From contig CACASS010000003.1 of NCBI GenBank assembly GCA_902535275.1, forward strand, positions 1 through 42,530: a stretch of 42,530 nucleotides of DNA, in the 5' to 3' direction. Under the pieces are notes generated by a model. The model saw nothing but the letters and a program-made list of their open reading frames with translations, did not search any database and was not told the origin of the DNA. Positions 11,632 to 21,718 of the stretch are shown piece after piece. The stretch comes from an uncultured Pelagibacteraceae bacterium. GTDB taxonomy: Bacteria > Pseudomonadota > Alphaproteobacteria > Pelagibacterales > Pelagibacteraceae. The position numbers and the translations under genes were made by a program. The number at the start of each line of letters is the position of its first letter. The first letter of the stretch is position 1.

Positions 11632-11708
11632 GCGCTTGTAGCTCAACTGGATAGAGCGCCAGATTTCGGCTCTGGAGGTTCAGGGTTCGACTCCTTGCGG
11701 GCGCACCA
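11632..11708 (+). tRNA. tRNA-Arg(TCG), CCA encoded
   Basis: Acceptor GCGCTTG pairs with CGGGCGC; anticodon stem CCAGA/TCTGG with loop TTTCGGC (anticodon TCG); T-arm with GTTCGACTC; terminal ACCA. Confidence 0.96.
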
Positions 11709-12500
11709 TTATTCACCCATATTAATTAAAGTACCCTTATTTTTTGCTGCATTGAAAGAATAATAAAATAAAATGATTGAAAGAGAGAAATAAAAAGCAT
11801 TCCACATAAACGCATAGTAAACATTTTGAACATTAACTGTTTGGTTAATTAAAATATTTCTAGCCTCTTCGAATATGTAAACTAATGGCAGAACATATGC
11901 TATTTTTTGAAATATTTCTGGAAGAGTTTCTATTGGATAATAAATGCATCCAAAAGGTGCCAGTAAAAACATTGTTGACCATGCTATATTTTCAAATGAT
12001 GGACCAAATCTAAGCAGACCTGAAGAAACTAAAATACCAAGTGTGATCCCAAAAATATAAAGACTTAAAAAAAGAAAAAATAAAAATATTCCTAAATCTA
12101 AAATTGAGATTCCAAACAATGGGGATGTAAGTAAAATTGCTGGAACAAGGCCAATTAGTGATCTAATTAAAGCAGTTATAACAAGTGAGGTTAAGATCTC
12201 ACCAATTCTCATTGGTGCTATGAAAAGATTAGTAAAATTTCTACTCCAAATTTCTTCCAAAAAAAGCATATTGAAACCAATACTTGTCCTAAACAAAAAA
12301 TCATAAAGAATTGCACACGTAAGGATTACACCAACTGCATTATTGTAATAAGTTGTGTGAGTTGCAAAAAAATTAGATATAAATCCCCATAATGTAATTT
12401 GAATAGATGGCCAATAAACTAGATCTAATATTCTAGGAAATGATCTAGTGATTAGATAAAAATGCCTTAAAAACAAACCGTATATTCTAGTTATACTCAC
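11709..12500 (-). CDS. ABC-2 type transporter permease
   Basis: Multiple hydrophobic segments; ABC-2 family pattern (LLFLEEIWSRNFTNLFIAPMRIGEIL, LAPFGCIYYPIETLPEIFQKIAYVLPLVYIFEEAR); overlaps its ATPase partner gene. Confidence 0.86.
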   Translation of the reverse strand: MSITRIYGLFLRHFYLITRSFPRILDLVYWPSIQITLWGFISNFFATHTTYYNNAVGVILTCAILYDFLFRTSIGFNMLFLEEIWSRNFTNLFIAPMRIGEILTSLVITALIRSLIGLVPAILLTSPLFGISILDLGIFLFFLFLSLYIFGITLGILVSSGLLRFGPSFENIAWSTMFLLAPFGCIYYPIETLPEIFQKIAYVLPLVYIFEEARNILINQTVNVQNVYYAFMWNAFYFSLSIILFYYSFNAAKNKGTLINMGE

Positions 12501-13224
12501 TTTTACTCCTTGATAGTTTTAAAAAAACCTCCTCTAAATTTGTTCTTCCATGTTTTGTAATTAAATCTTCAGGTTTACCTTGGTCTATTATTTCTCCATT
12601 TTTCATCATTAATACAGACTTACATAAACGCGTGACTTCATTCATATTATGAGAAGCTAAAAGTATCGAAATTTTTTTTTCTTTTTTATAATCTTCTAAA
12701 AATGTTCTAACAAAATCTCCTACTTCTGGGTCTAAAGAAGCAGTTGGTTCGTCAAGTAGCAGAACTTTTGGTTCATTAACTAGGGCTTTGGCTAAACTTA
12801 CTCTATTTTTTTGACCTGATGAAAGTTCCCCGGTAATACGGTTTAATAATTCACCTATTCTTAACTTTTCCGATAAATACTCAATTCGTTCCTTAATATT
12901 TTTAACTTTATAAAGTTTAGAATAAACATATAAATTCTGTTTCACTGTAAGTTTTTTGGGCAGTTCAATATATGGGGATATAAAATTAATCATTTCAAGA
13001 ATTTGAATTCTATTTTCTTCAAGTTTAAGATTATTGATAAATATTTGACCACTTGTAGGTTTAAGCAAGCCTAGCAACATTCCAATAGTTGTTGTTTTTC
13101 CAGATCCATTAGGACCAAGTAAACCTAAAATTTCATCTTCCTCAACATTAAAAGATATTCCTTTTACAGCTTCTTTTTTGCCATAGTTTTTTTTTATGTT
13201 TTGAACTTCAATTAAATTTTTCAT
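12487..13224 (-). CDS. ABC transporter ATP-binding protein (ABC-2/CcmA-like)
   Basis: Walker A GPNGSGKTT, signature LSSGQKNR, Walker B VLLLDEPTASLDP, H-loop LLASHNMNE. Confidence 0.94.
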   Translation of the reverse strand: MKNLIEVQNIKKNYGKKEAVKGISFNVEEDEILGLLGPNGSGKTTTIGMLLGLLKPTSGQIFINNLKLEENRIQILEMINFISPYIELPKKLTVKQNLYVYSKLYKVKNIKERIEYLSEKLRIGELLNRITGELSSGQKNRVSLAKALVNEPKVLLLDEPTASLDPEVGDFVRTFLEDYKKEKKISILLASHNMNEVTRLCKSVLMMKNGEIIDQGKPEDLITKHGRTNLEEVFLKLSRSKSEYN

Positions 13225-14153
13225 TTTTTTGATGCTCTTAAAATTCTATCATTAATAGCTTCACCAATATTAATATTTGGTATTTTTTCAATAGCAATTT
13301 TTTTGTAACCTTTTTTTTTTATTATTCTTAACGTCTTATATAAATTTTTTGCAGCTTGCTTTAAATTATTTGTCTTACTTATATAAAAATGGTTTTTATC
13401 TAATTTTTTTCTTTTTTTAATCAATATATATGCTTCATTTTGATAATTTTTTTTGGCATTTAGTCTCACAGGTATTCCAGGTGAATAATGCAGTTTACTA
13501 GTACCAGGAACTTTTATTTTAATTTTTTTTTTATTCTTATTTTCTAACTGATTAATTATCTTATAGATTAATTTACTATTTATTCCTCCTAATCTTAAAA
13601 TATGAGGTTTTCCAATAAGATTTATAATCGTTGATTCTAAACCTATTTTCGAAGAACCACCATTTAAGATAAACTTTAACTTAGGACCAAATTCATCAAC
13701 CACATCTTGTTTTGAAACAGGACTTATACTTGTTGAAATATTTGCGCTAGGTGCTGCAAGTGGATAATTAATTTTTTTTAACAGTTTTCTAGTTAAAGGA
13801 TGACTTGGAAATCTTACTGCTACTGAATTTGAATTATTTGTAATAATTTTTGAAATTTTACTTGTCTTTTTTAATTTTAAAACAAATGATATCGGTCCTG
13901 GGCAAAATTTTTTGTAAAGTTTAATAAAATTATTATTAATTTCACAATCTTTTTTTAAGCTATTAATACTATAATAGTGAGTAATTAAAGGATTGTTTCT
14001 AGGTCTTTTTTTTAATTTATATACTCTTGAAACTGCTTTATCCGAGTACGCATTTCCAGCCAGTCCATAGACTGTCTCGGTAGGGATTGCTATACATTCA
14101 TTATTATTTAAGTATTTTATTGCTTTTTTAATATTTGAATCATTCTTTTTCAT
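13221..14153 (-). CDS. Threonylcarbamoyl-AMP synthase (Sua5/YciO/YrdC family; TsaC function)
   Basis: AIPTETVYGLAGNAYSDKAVSRVYKLKKRPRNNPL, VAVRFPSHPL, PLAAPSANIS, GLESTIINL, PGTSKLHYSPG (C-terminal Sua5 linker). Confidence 0.94.
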   Translation of the reverse strand: MKKNDSNIKKAIKYLNNNECIAIPTETVYGLAGNAYSDKAVSRVYKLKKRPRNNPLITHYYSINSLKKDCEINNNFIKLYKKFCPGPISFVLKLKKTSKISKIITNNSNSVAVRFPSHPLTRKLLKKINYPLAAPSANISTSISPVSKQDVVDEFGPKLKFILNGGSSKIGLESTIINLIGKPHILRLGGINSKLIYKIINQLENKNKKKIKIKVPGTSKLHYSPGIPVRLNAKKNYQNEAYILIKKRKKLDKNHFYISKTNNLKQAAKNLYKTLRIIKKKGYKKIAIEKIPNINIGEAINDRILRASKK

Positions 14154-14173
14154 ATAATATTACCAACTAATAT

Positions 14174-14428
14174 ATGAATGAAAAAAATTTGCCAGATGAT
14201 ATTGCGTCAAAATCTTTAAATGAGCTAACTGATTTGGCAGACGAAATTATTAAAAATTTGGAAAATAGAAATAATCTAGAAAATACATCTGAAGACTACA
14301 CAAATTTATTAAAAATTAATAGATTAATAGAAAAAAAATTCCAAAAAAATTTTAAAGAAATATCTGATAAAACAATTTTTAAAATTAAAGATATAAAATC
14401 AAATAAAAATGCAAAAAAAGTTAAATAA
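14174..14428 (+). CDS. xseB: Exodeoxyribonuclease VII small subunit
   Basis: Short acidic/helical ORF (KSLNELTDLADEIIKNLENRN) directly upstream of ispA, as in the common xseB-ispA-dxs order. Confidence 0.72.
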   Translation: MNEKNLPDDIASKSLNELTDLADEIIKNLENRNNLENTSEDYTNLLKINRLIEKKFQKNFKEISDKTIFKIKDIKSNKNAKKVK

Positions 14429-15278
14429 AATAGTTAATAGAACAAATAATTATCTTTATAAATATTTTTCCAAACAAAAAAAAACCGAACTTACCAAACC
14501 AATGCTTTATGGACTTTTACCTGGAGGTAAAAAGGTAAGATCAAAAATACTCTTTGATATTGGATCTATATTCGAAGTAGATAAAAAAAATATTTTGCAA
14601 GTTGCAGCAGCAGTTGAATGTATACATGCTTATTCATTAATTCATGATGACTTACCGTGTATGGATAATGATAATTTAAGAAGAGGAAAATTGACAACAC
14701 ACAAAAAATTTAGCGAGTCAACTGCAATTCTTGCTGGCAATTCTTTACTTACTATTGCATTTCAAATTCTTAGTGAAAAAAGATTAAATTTAGAGGACCA
14801 TAAAAAAATAGAATTAATAAACCTACTTTCCGAAAGCTCAGGACATACAGGAATTGCTGGTGGGCAGTTTTTAGACTTAAGTTATGAAAAAATCAAAAAA
14901 AATAAAAAACAAATTATAAATATGCAAATTAAAAAAACTGGAAAGCTATTTAGTTTCTGTTGTGTTGCCCCTATTATAATGTCTGGTAAAACAAAATATC
15001 TGAATAAGTTTACTAAAATAGGCAACGAAATTGGATTATTATTTCAAATTGCTGATGACTTGATAGATTTAAGAGGCAAAACATCTAATGCAGGAAAAAA
15101 AACCAAAAAAGATTTTAAAAGGGGAAAAGCTACTTTAATAAGTTTACTAGGCACTAATAATACTATTAAATATGCAGATAACTTAAAATTAAAAATATTT
15201 AAAAGTTTAAAAATTTTTGGAAAAAAAGGTGACGATTTTAGAGAAACAATAAATTATATTTTAAATAGAACAAAGTGA
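14409..15278 (+). CDS. ispA: Short-chain polyprenyl (farnesyl/geranylgeranyl) diphosphate synthase
   Basis: First Asp-rich motif [18 protein letters not shown]; second motif [10 protein letters not shown]; adjacent to dxs. Confidence 0.92.
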   Translation: MQKKLNKIVNRTNNYLYKYFSKQKKTELTKPMLYGLLPGGKKVRSKILFDIGSIFEVDKKNILQVAAAVECIHAYSLIHDDLPCMDNDNLRRGKLTTHKKFSESTAILAGNSLLTIAFQILSEKRLNLEDHKKIELINLLSESSGHTGIAGGQFLDLSYEKIKKNKKQIINMQIKKTGKLFSFCCVAPIIMSGKTKYLNKFTKIGNEIGLLFQIADDLIDLRGKTSNAGKKTKKDFKRGKATLISLLGTNNTIKYADNLKLKIFKSLKIFGKKGDDFRETINYILNRTK

Positions 15279-17188
15279 GCAACAATTATAAATTTCTAGA
15301 TAATATTAATTTTCCTGATGATGTAAGAAAATTATCACAATCTGATATTAAAATTTTGGCAGACGAGGTTCGACAAGAGTTAATTGATGTTGTTTCTGAA
15401 ACAGGAGGGCATTTAGGCGCTGGACTAGGAGTTGTAGAATTGACTGTTGTCTTACACTATATATTTAATACTCCTCATGATAAATTAATTTGGGATGTAG
15501 GGCATCAAACTTATCCGCATAAAATATTAACTGGTAGAAAAAAACAAATAAGAACTCTTAGAAAAGGTGAAGGATTATCAGGTTTTACAAAAAGATCAGA
15601 AAGTGAGTATGATCCATTTGGTGCTGCTCATAGTTCAACTTCTATTTCATCTGCATTAGGAATAGCAGTAGCTAATAAGTTATCAAATAAATCAGGCAAT
15701 GTAATTGCAGTCATAGGTGATGGAGCGATAAGTGCTGGTATGGCTTATGAGGCTATGAATAATGCTGGTGGAAGCAAAACAAAGATGATTGTTGTTTTAA
15801 ATGATAACGATATGTCAATTTCAAAACCTGTTGGTGCTATGAGAAAATATCTAGCAAAAATTTTATCTGGTAAAGTTTACTTTAGTTTTAGAGAAACATT
15901 AAAATTAATTATATCTGCTTTTTCAAAAAGATTTAAAAATCAAGCTGGAAAAGCTGAAGATTTTTTAAGATCTGCAGTAACGGGTGGAACATTATTTAAT
16001 TCTATGGGATTTTACTATATTGGACCAATTGATGGACACGATATTGATTCAATGGTCTCAGTATTTAATAATGTAAAGGATATCAATTATGATGGACCAA
16101 TTTTAATCCATGTTAAAACTGAAAAAGGAAAGGGTTACTCGTTTGCTGAAAAATCGGTGGATAAATTTCATGGTGTTTCAAAATTTAATGTAAAAACAGG
16201 AGAACAAGAAAAGTCTAAATCTAATACTCCTTCTTATACAAAAGTATTCGCCAATTCATTAATCAAACATGCAGAAAAAGATAGTAAGGTCGTTGGCATA
16301 ACTGCCGCTATGCCGTCAGGAACAGGGATGGATTTATTCGGAAAAAAATTTCCAGAAAGAATGTTTGATGTTGGGATAGCCGAACAACATGCTGTTACTT
16401 TTGCTGCGGGTATGGCTACAGAAGGGTATAAACCTTACGCTGCAATATACTCAACGTTTCTTCAAAGAGCTTACGATCAAGTAGTCCACGATGTTGCCAT
16501 ACAATCTTTACCTGTTAGATTTGCAATCGATAGAGCGGGGTTAGTTGGTGCTGATGGCCCAACACATGCTGGATCTTTTGATATAACATACCTTTCAACA
16601 TTGCCAAATTTTGTGGTAATGGCTGCAAGCGATGAAGCCGAGCTTGTAAGAATGATAAATACATCAATGGATATAAACGATAGACCATCAGCTTTTAGAT
16701 ATCCAAGGGGCAATGGTGTTGGAGTTCAATTACCTGACATAACTGAGAAAATTGAGTTGGGTAAAGCAAAAATAATTAAAGAAGGAAAAAAAGTTGCAAT
16801 TTTAAATTTTGGAGCAAGATTACAGGAGTGTATTTTGGCTTCCGAAAATATAATAAAAAAAGGAATTGATATCTCTATTATTGATGCAAGATTTGCAAAA
16901 CCGTTAGATGAAAACCTAATATGGCAAATCGCTACAGAACATGAGGTTTTGATTACAATAGAAGAAGGTTCAATAGGAGGATTTGGATCTCACGTGAGCC
17001 AATTTTTAAGTGAAAAAAATTTATTAGACAGCAATCTTAAGTTTAGATCAATGATATTGCCTGATAGATTTATTGATCAGGATAAACCAGAGCTAATGTA
17101 TAAGTTTGCTAATTTAGACTCTATTGGTATTGAAAATAAAATATTAGATACTTTAAATTCAAAAGTTTTAATTAAAAAATCTAATTAA
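15275..17188 (+). CDS. dxs: 1-deoxy-D-xylulose-5-phosphate synthase (GTG start)
   Basis: [66 protein letters not shown]. Confidence 0.97.
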   Translation: MSNNYKFLDNINFPDDVRKLSQSDIKILADEVRQELIDVVSETGGHLGAGLGVVELTVVLHYIFNTPHDKLIWDVGHQTYPHKILTGRKKQIRTLRKGEGLSGFTKRSESEYDPFGAAHSSTSISSALGIAVANKLSNKSGNVIAVIGDGAISAGMAYEAMNNAGGSKTKMIVVLNDNDMSISKPVGAMRKYLAKILSGKVYFSFRETLKLIISAFSKRFKNQAGKAEDFLRSAVTGGTLFNSMGFYYIGPIDGHDIDSMVSVFNNVKDINYDGPILIHVKTEKGKGYSFAEKSVDKFHGVSKFNVKTGEQEKSKSNTPSYTKVFANSLIKHAEKDSKVVGITAAMPSGTGMDLFGKKFPERMFDVGIAEQHAVTFAAGMATEGYKPYAAIYSTFLQRAYDQVVHDVAIQSLPVRFAIDRAGLVGADGPTHAGSFDITYLSTLPNFVVMAASDEAELVRMINTSMDINDRPSAFRYPRGNGVGVQLPDITEKIELGKAKIIKEGKKVAILNFGARLQECILASENIIKKGIDISIIDARFAKPLDENLIWQIATEHEVLITIEEGSIGGFGSHVSQFLSEKNLLDSNLKFRSMILPDRFIDQDKPELMYKFANLDSIGIENKILDTLNSKVLIKKSN

Positions 17189-18270
17189 ATTTTATTTTGA
17201 GCAGCATTCATTAAATAGTGATCAAGAATTACACAATGCATCATCGCCTCTCCTATTGGAACCGCTCTAATTCCAACACATGGGTCGTGTCTTCCTTTTA
17301 CAGATATTGTCGTATTCTTCCCAAACCTATCGATTGTTTTCCTCGATGACAAAATAGATGATGTTGGTTTTACTGCAAATGAAACATTTATTTCTTGTCC
17401 AGTAGATATTCCTCCAAGAATTCCTCCTGCATTATTTGATTTGAAACTAGTTTTACCTTTTTTTTTTAAAATTTCATCAGAGTTTTCCTCGCCAGTTAAC
17501 ATTGCAGAGTTAATTCCTGATCCAATATTTACACCCTTTACAGCATTAATGCTCATCATTGCTGCCGCAAGATCCATATCTAATTTTGAGTATATTGGTG
17601 CTCCAAGTCCCAAAGGAACTCCTCTTGCTCTAACTTCAATTATTGCTCCACAAGATGATCCAGCTTTTCTTATCCCAAGTAAATATTTTTCCCAAAGTCT
17701 AATCACAGTTTTATCAGGACAAAAAAATGGGTTACTAGAAATTGTTTTGTCTTTCCATTTCTTTAAGTCACATCCTAGTATCCCTAATTGTGTAACAGCA
17801 CCAACAGCTTGATACTTATTTCCAATTTTACTTTTCAAAACAATTTTCGCAACAGCACCCGCCGCAACTCTAGCCGCAGTCTCGCGAGCAGATTGTCTTC
17901 CACCACCTCTGTAATCCCGGATACCGTATTTTTTGAAATAAGTATAATCTGCGTGTCCTGGTCTAAATTTATTCTTTATTGTCTCATAGTCTCTAGATCT
18001 CATATCCTTATTATAAATTATTAGGGAAATTGGAGTTCCAGTTGTTCTACCTTCAAAAACACCAGATAAAATATTAATTTTGTCGTCCTCTTTTCTTTGA
18101 GTTGTAAATTTAGATTGTCCTGGTTTTCTTTTATTAAGTTCTTTTTGTATATCACTCTCTTTTATTGGAATATTTGGAGGGCAGCCGTCTACAACGCATC
18201 CAATAGCTGGTCCATGAGACTCTCCCCAAGTGGTAAACCTAAATAACTTTCCAAAAGTATTAAATGACAT
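17185..18270 (-). CDS. aroC: Chorismate synthase
   Basis: [66 protein letters not shown]. Confidence 0.97.
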   Translation of the reverse strand: MSFNTFGKLFRFTTWGESHGPAIGCVVDGCPPNIPIKESDIQKELNKRKPGQSKFTTQRKEDDKINILSGVFEGRTTGTPISLIIYNKDMRSRDYETIKNKFRPGHADYTYFKKYGIRDYRGGGRQSARETAARVAAGAVAKIVLKSKIGNKYQAVGAVTQLGILGCDLKKWKDKTISSNPFFCPDKTVIRLWEKYLLGIRKAGSSCGAIIEVRARGVPLGLGAPIYSKLDMDLAAAMMSINAVKGVNIGSGINSAMLTGEENSDEILKKKGKTSFKSNNAGGILGGISTGQEINVSFAVKPTSSILSSRKTIDRFGKNTTISVKGRHDPCVGIRAVPIGEAMMHCVILDHYLMNAAQNKI

Positions 18271-18302
18271 TATTTTAATGTATAAATTATTTTTTTAAAT
18301 TT

Positions 18303-18926
18303 ATGAACGAAAAAAACTCACTTGGACTAAATCTTTGCTTTAAAGAACATAATAACCCAATAAAACTTTTTGAAGAATGGTTCAATAAAGCAAAAAAAAC
18401 AGAAATTAATGATCCAAACGCATTTGCAGTTGGAACTGTTAATAAAAATGGGTTTCCAACAGTTAGAATGGTGCTTCTAAAAGATTTTGATAAAAATGGA
18501 TTTGTTTTTTATACAAACCTTAATAGTGATAAAAGCAAAGCAATCAGAAATACCTCAAAAATTTCGATGTGCTTTCATTGGAAAAGTTTGCAAAGGCAAA
18601 TAAGAATAGTTGGCGTTGCATCTAAAGTATCAAAAAAAGAAGCTGATGATTATTATAATTCAAGAGCCTATGGAAGTAGAATAGGTGCTTGGGCCTCAAA
18701 GCAAAGTTCTATTTTAAAACAAAGACAAGATTTATATAAGTCCATTGAAGAATTTAAGAAAAAATATCCAAATAAAAATAATATACCACGTCCTGAACAT
18801 TGGTCTGGTTGGAGAATTAAACCTAAGGAAATTGAATTTTGGCTAGATGGAAAGAATCGAATTCATGAAAGGCTAAAATATATTAGATTACCCAAAAAAT
18901 GGAAAAAAGTATTATTAAGTCCTTAA
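18303..18926 (+). CDS. pdxH: Pyridoxamine 5'-phosphate oxidase
   Basis: NAFAVGTVNKNGFPTVRMVLLKDFDKNGFVFYTNLNSDKS, SRAYGSRIGAWASKQSS, RPEHWSGWRIKPKEIEFW. Confidence 0.95.
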   Translation: MNEKNSLGLNLCFKEHNNPIKLFEEWFNKAKKTEINDPNAFAVGTVNKNGFPTVRMVLLKDFDKNGFVFYTNLNSDKSKAIRNTSKISMCFHWKSLQRQIRIVGVASKVSKKEADDYYNSRAYGSRIGAWASKQSSILKQRQDLYKSIEEFKKKYPNKNNIPRPEHWSGWRIKPKEIEFWLDGKNRIHERLKYIRLPKKWKKVLLSP

Positions 18927-19936
18927 AAATTTCTTTCAATACTAAAAGAAGTTAAGTTTTTTAATATATTTTTTTCTTCAGACTCTTCAAATACACTTAA
19001 AGAATTAGAAGCTAAATTAATATAATGTTCTGCTTTTTTATAACACTCATTAATAATATTATTTTTTTTTATCAGAACAAGGACATGTTCTAAATCTTGC
19101 TTTTCACGAATATCTTTTTCAAAAAAAGATTTTAATTTTTCTTTTTCAAACTTATCAACTTTTTGATAAAGTAAAATTATAGGCAAAGTCACTTTACCTT
19201 CGTAAAAGTCATTGCCAATATTTTTTCCAAATAATTTTAATTCAGAATTATAGTCTAATGTGTCATCTGCTATTTGAAATGTAAGCCCTAAGTTTTTTCC
19301 ATAAAATTCCAAAGCATTTTTATATTTTAAATCTTTTTCAGCAATAATTGCTCCAACTTTACTAGCTGCTGCAAATAAAGAAGCTGTTTTTGATGAAATA
19401 ATATTTAGATATGTTTCTTCCAAGATATCTATTTCTTTATTGTGTTGTAACTGAAGAACTTCACCTTGGGCAATTTCAGATGATGTAATTGCTAAAAGTT
19501 TTAATAGTTCTAAATTCCCGTCCTCTACCATCATTTCAAAACATTTACTAAGTAAATAATCACCTACCAAAATTGATGAATGATTTCCCCAAATTGTATT
19601 AAGTGTTTTTTTACCTCGTCTAATGTCAGAACTATCTATTACATCGTCATGCATTAAAGTAGCTGCATGTATAAGTTCTACACAAGCGGCAAGATTTACA
19701 TCTCTTAATCCTTTTTGATATTCACAAATTTTAGCACATTGCAAGGTTAAGAGTGCTCTTAGTCTTTTTCCACCAGTTTTTAAATGATACTTCGTCATCT
19801 TTTGAACCAATTCAACTTTACTTGCTAGTCTAGAATTGATTCTTTCTTCAACAAGAATCAATTTATCATCGACCGAATTTTTTAAATCTGCATATGAATT
19901 ATTAATTTGTTTTTTTAGCTGTATTACAGTTCCCAT
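18923..19936 (-). CDS. ispB: Long-chain polyprenyl (octaprenyl/decaprenyl-type) diphosphate synthase
   Basis: GGKRLRALLTLQCAKI, HAATLMHDDVIDSSDIRRGKKTLN, GLTFQIADDTLDY. Confidence 0.9.
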   Translation of the reverse strand: MGTVIQLKKQINNSYADLKNSVDDKLILVEERINSRLASKVELVQKMTKYHLKTGGKRLRALLTLQCAKICEYQKGLRDVNLAACVELIHAATLMHDDVIDSSDIRRGKKTLNTIWGNHSSILVGDYLLSKCFEMMVEDGNLELLKLLAITSSEIAQGEVLQLQHNKEIDILEETYLNIISSKTASLFAAASKVGAIIAEKDLKYKNALEFYGKNLGLTFQIADDTLDYNSELKLFGKNIGNDFYEGKVTLPIILLYQKVDKFEKEKLKSFFEKDIREKQDLEHVLVLIKKNNIINECYKKAEHYINLASNSLSVFEESEEKNILKNLTSFSIERNF

Positions 19937-19978
19937 TAATTAAAACTATTATATCCAATTTATTAATATACTTATCAA

Positions 19979-20006
19979 TTGACGCACCTTATTCTTTAAT
20001 TATAAC
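19979..20006 (+). promoter_or_regulatory. Candidate sigma-70-type promoter for the S49 peptidase gene
   Basis: TTGACG (19979-19984), 16-nt spacer, TATAAC (20001-20006), in the 110-nt divergent intergenic region. Confidence 0.4.
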
Positions 20007-20046
20007 TAGGGTTTATAATATATTATAAAAACTTATAACAATTCTA

Positions 20047-20856
20047 ATGCTCTCATTTTTTAAAAAAAAAAAGATAATAAGTCACCTCAAATTATCAGGG
20101 GTTATAGGAAATGTTGGAAGATTCAGGCAGGGAATAGAATATTCAAGTGAAGAAGAAATTATAAAAAAAGCTTTTTCAGTAAAGAAAGCATTAGCTGTCG
20201 CAATTACAATTAATTCACCTGGTGGATCCCCAGTACAATCACATTTGATATGTAAATTAATAAAAGAACAATCTAAGAAAACAAAAAAGAAAGTAATTAT
20301 TTTTGCTGAGGATGTGGCAGCATCTGGAGGATATCTTATTGCATGTGCTGGTGATGAAATTTATGCTAACTCAAGCTCAATCATAGGATCTATCGGAGTT
20401 ATTTCTGCTTCATTTGGTTTTAAAAATTTAATTGAAAAAATTGGGATAGAAAGAAGAGTTTATACCGCGGGAAAAAATAAAAGCACTTTAGATCCTTTTT
20501 TGGATGAAAAAGAAGAAGATATTAATCGTTTAAAAAATATCCAATTAGAAATTCATCAAGATTTTATAGATGTTGTTGAAGAAAGCAGAAAAGAAAAACT
20601 AAACAAAAACTCTGGTATTGAACTTTTCTCTGGAGAATTTTGGGCAGGAAAAAAAGCAAAAGAATTAGGACTAATAGATGGAATAGGAAATGCAGATCAA
20701 ATATTAAGAGAGAAATACGGAGATGATTTAGAAATTAAGAAATTTGGAAAAAGTAAAGGATGGTTATCAAAAAAGCTAGCATCTTCTGAAAATTATACTG
20801 ATAAAGTAATTAGTGTATTAGAAGAAAGATCAATCTGGCAAAGGTATGGTCTCTAA
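20047..20856 (+). CDS. S49 family (SppA/SohB-like) serine peptidase
   Basis: [74 protein letters not shown]. Confidence 0.92.
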   Translation: MLSFFKKKKIISHLKLSGVIGNVGRFRQGIEYSSEEEIIKKAFSVKKALAVAITINSPGGSPVQSHLICKLIKEQSKKTKKKVIIFAEDVAASGGYLIACAGDEIYANSSSIIGSIGVISASFGFKNLIEKIGIERRVYTAGKNKSTLDPFLDEKEEDINRLKNIQLEIHQDFIDVVEESRKEKLNKNSGIELFSGEFWAGKKAKELGLIDGIGNADQILREKYGDDLEIKKFGKSKGWLSKKLASSENYTDKVISVLEERSIWQRYGL

Positions 20857-21718
20857 AATAAAAAAAAAAATTTTATCTTTTCAAGATACAATCTTTAACT
20901 TACAAAAGTACTGGTCTAAAAAGGGTTGTGTAATATTACAACCATACGATCTAGAGGTTGGTGCTGGGACATTCCATCCAGCAACCACTTTAAGATCGCT
21001 TGGCTCAAAACCATGGAAAACTGCATATGTTCAACCATCACGCCGCCCGACTGATGGAAGATATGGTGACAATCCTAATAGATTGCAACATTATTATCAA
21101 TTCCAAGTTTTAATTAAACCTTCACCAAAAGAAATAAAAAAGATGTATTTAAATAGCTTGTCATCAATAGGAATTAATCATGAGGAACACGATATAAGAT
21201 TTGTTGAAGATGACTGGGAAAGTCCCACATTAGGAGCAGCAGGTCTTGGATGGGAAGTTTGGTGTGATGGTATGGAGGTTACACAATTTACCTATTTCCA
21301 ACAAATGGCAGGAGTTGAATGTAAACCTGTATCTGTTGAAATTACATATGGATTAGAGAGGTTGTGCATGTTTATTCAAAATAAAAAAAGTGTTTTTGAT
21401 TTAATATGGAATGATGAAGGTATTACTTACAAAGATGTTTTTCATCAGTCAGAGAAAGAATTTTCAGCATATAATTTTGAATATGCTAATACTGATAATT
21501 TATTTAAAATATTTGAAATGCTTGAGGAAGAAACAAAATTATTAGTTGAAAAAAAGATTTCTCTTCCAGCTTATGATCAATGTTTAAAATGTAGTCATGT
21601 CTTCAATATTTTAGATGCAAGAGGGGTGATTAGTGTAGCACAAAGAGCTGAATATATTGCAAGAATAAGGGAACTAACTAAATCAATTGGGAAAGTTTGG
21701 ATTGAAAGCCAAAGTTAA
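20846..21718 (+). CDS. glyQ: Glycine--tRNA ligase alpha subunit
   Basis: [92 protein letters not shown]. Confidence 0.97.
   Translation: MVSKIKKKILSFQDTIFNLQKYWSKKGCVILQPYDLEVGAGTFHPATTLRSLGSKPWKTAYVQPSRRPTDGRYGDNPNRLQHYYQFQVLIKPSPKEIKKMYLNSLSSIGINHEEHDIRFVEDDWESPTLGAAGLGWEVWCDGMEVTQFTYFQQMAGVECKPVSVEITYGLERLCMFIQNKKSVFDLIWNDEGITYKDVFHQSEKEFSAYNFEYANTDNLFKIFEMLEEETKLLVEKKISLPAYDQCLKCSHVFNILDARGVISVAQRAEYIARIRELTKSIGKVWIESQS

Noticed and set aside
17441-18024. Plus-strand ORFs of 123 and 78 aa inside aroC
   Set aside because: Antisense to conserved chorismate synthase; no supporting signals.
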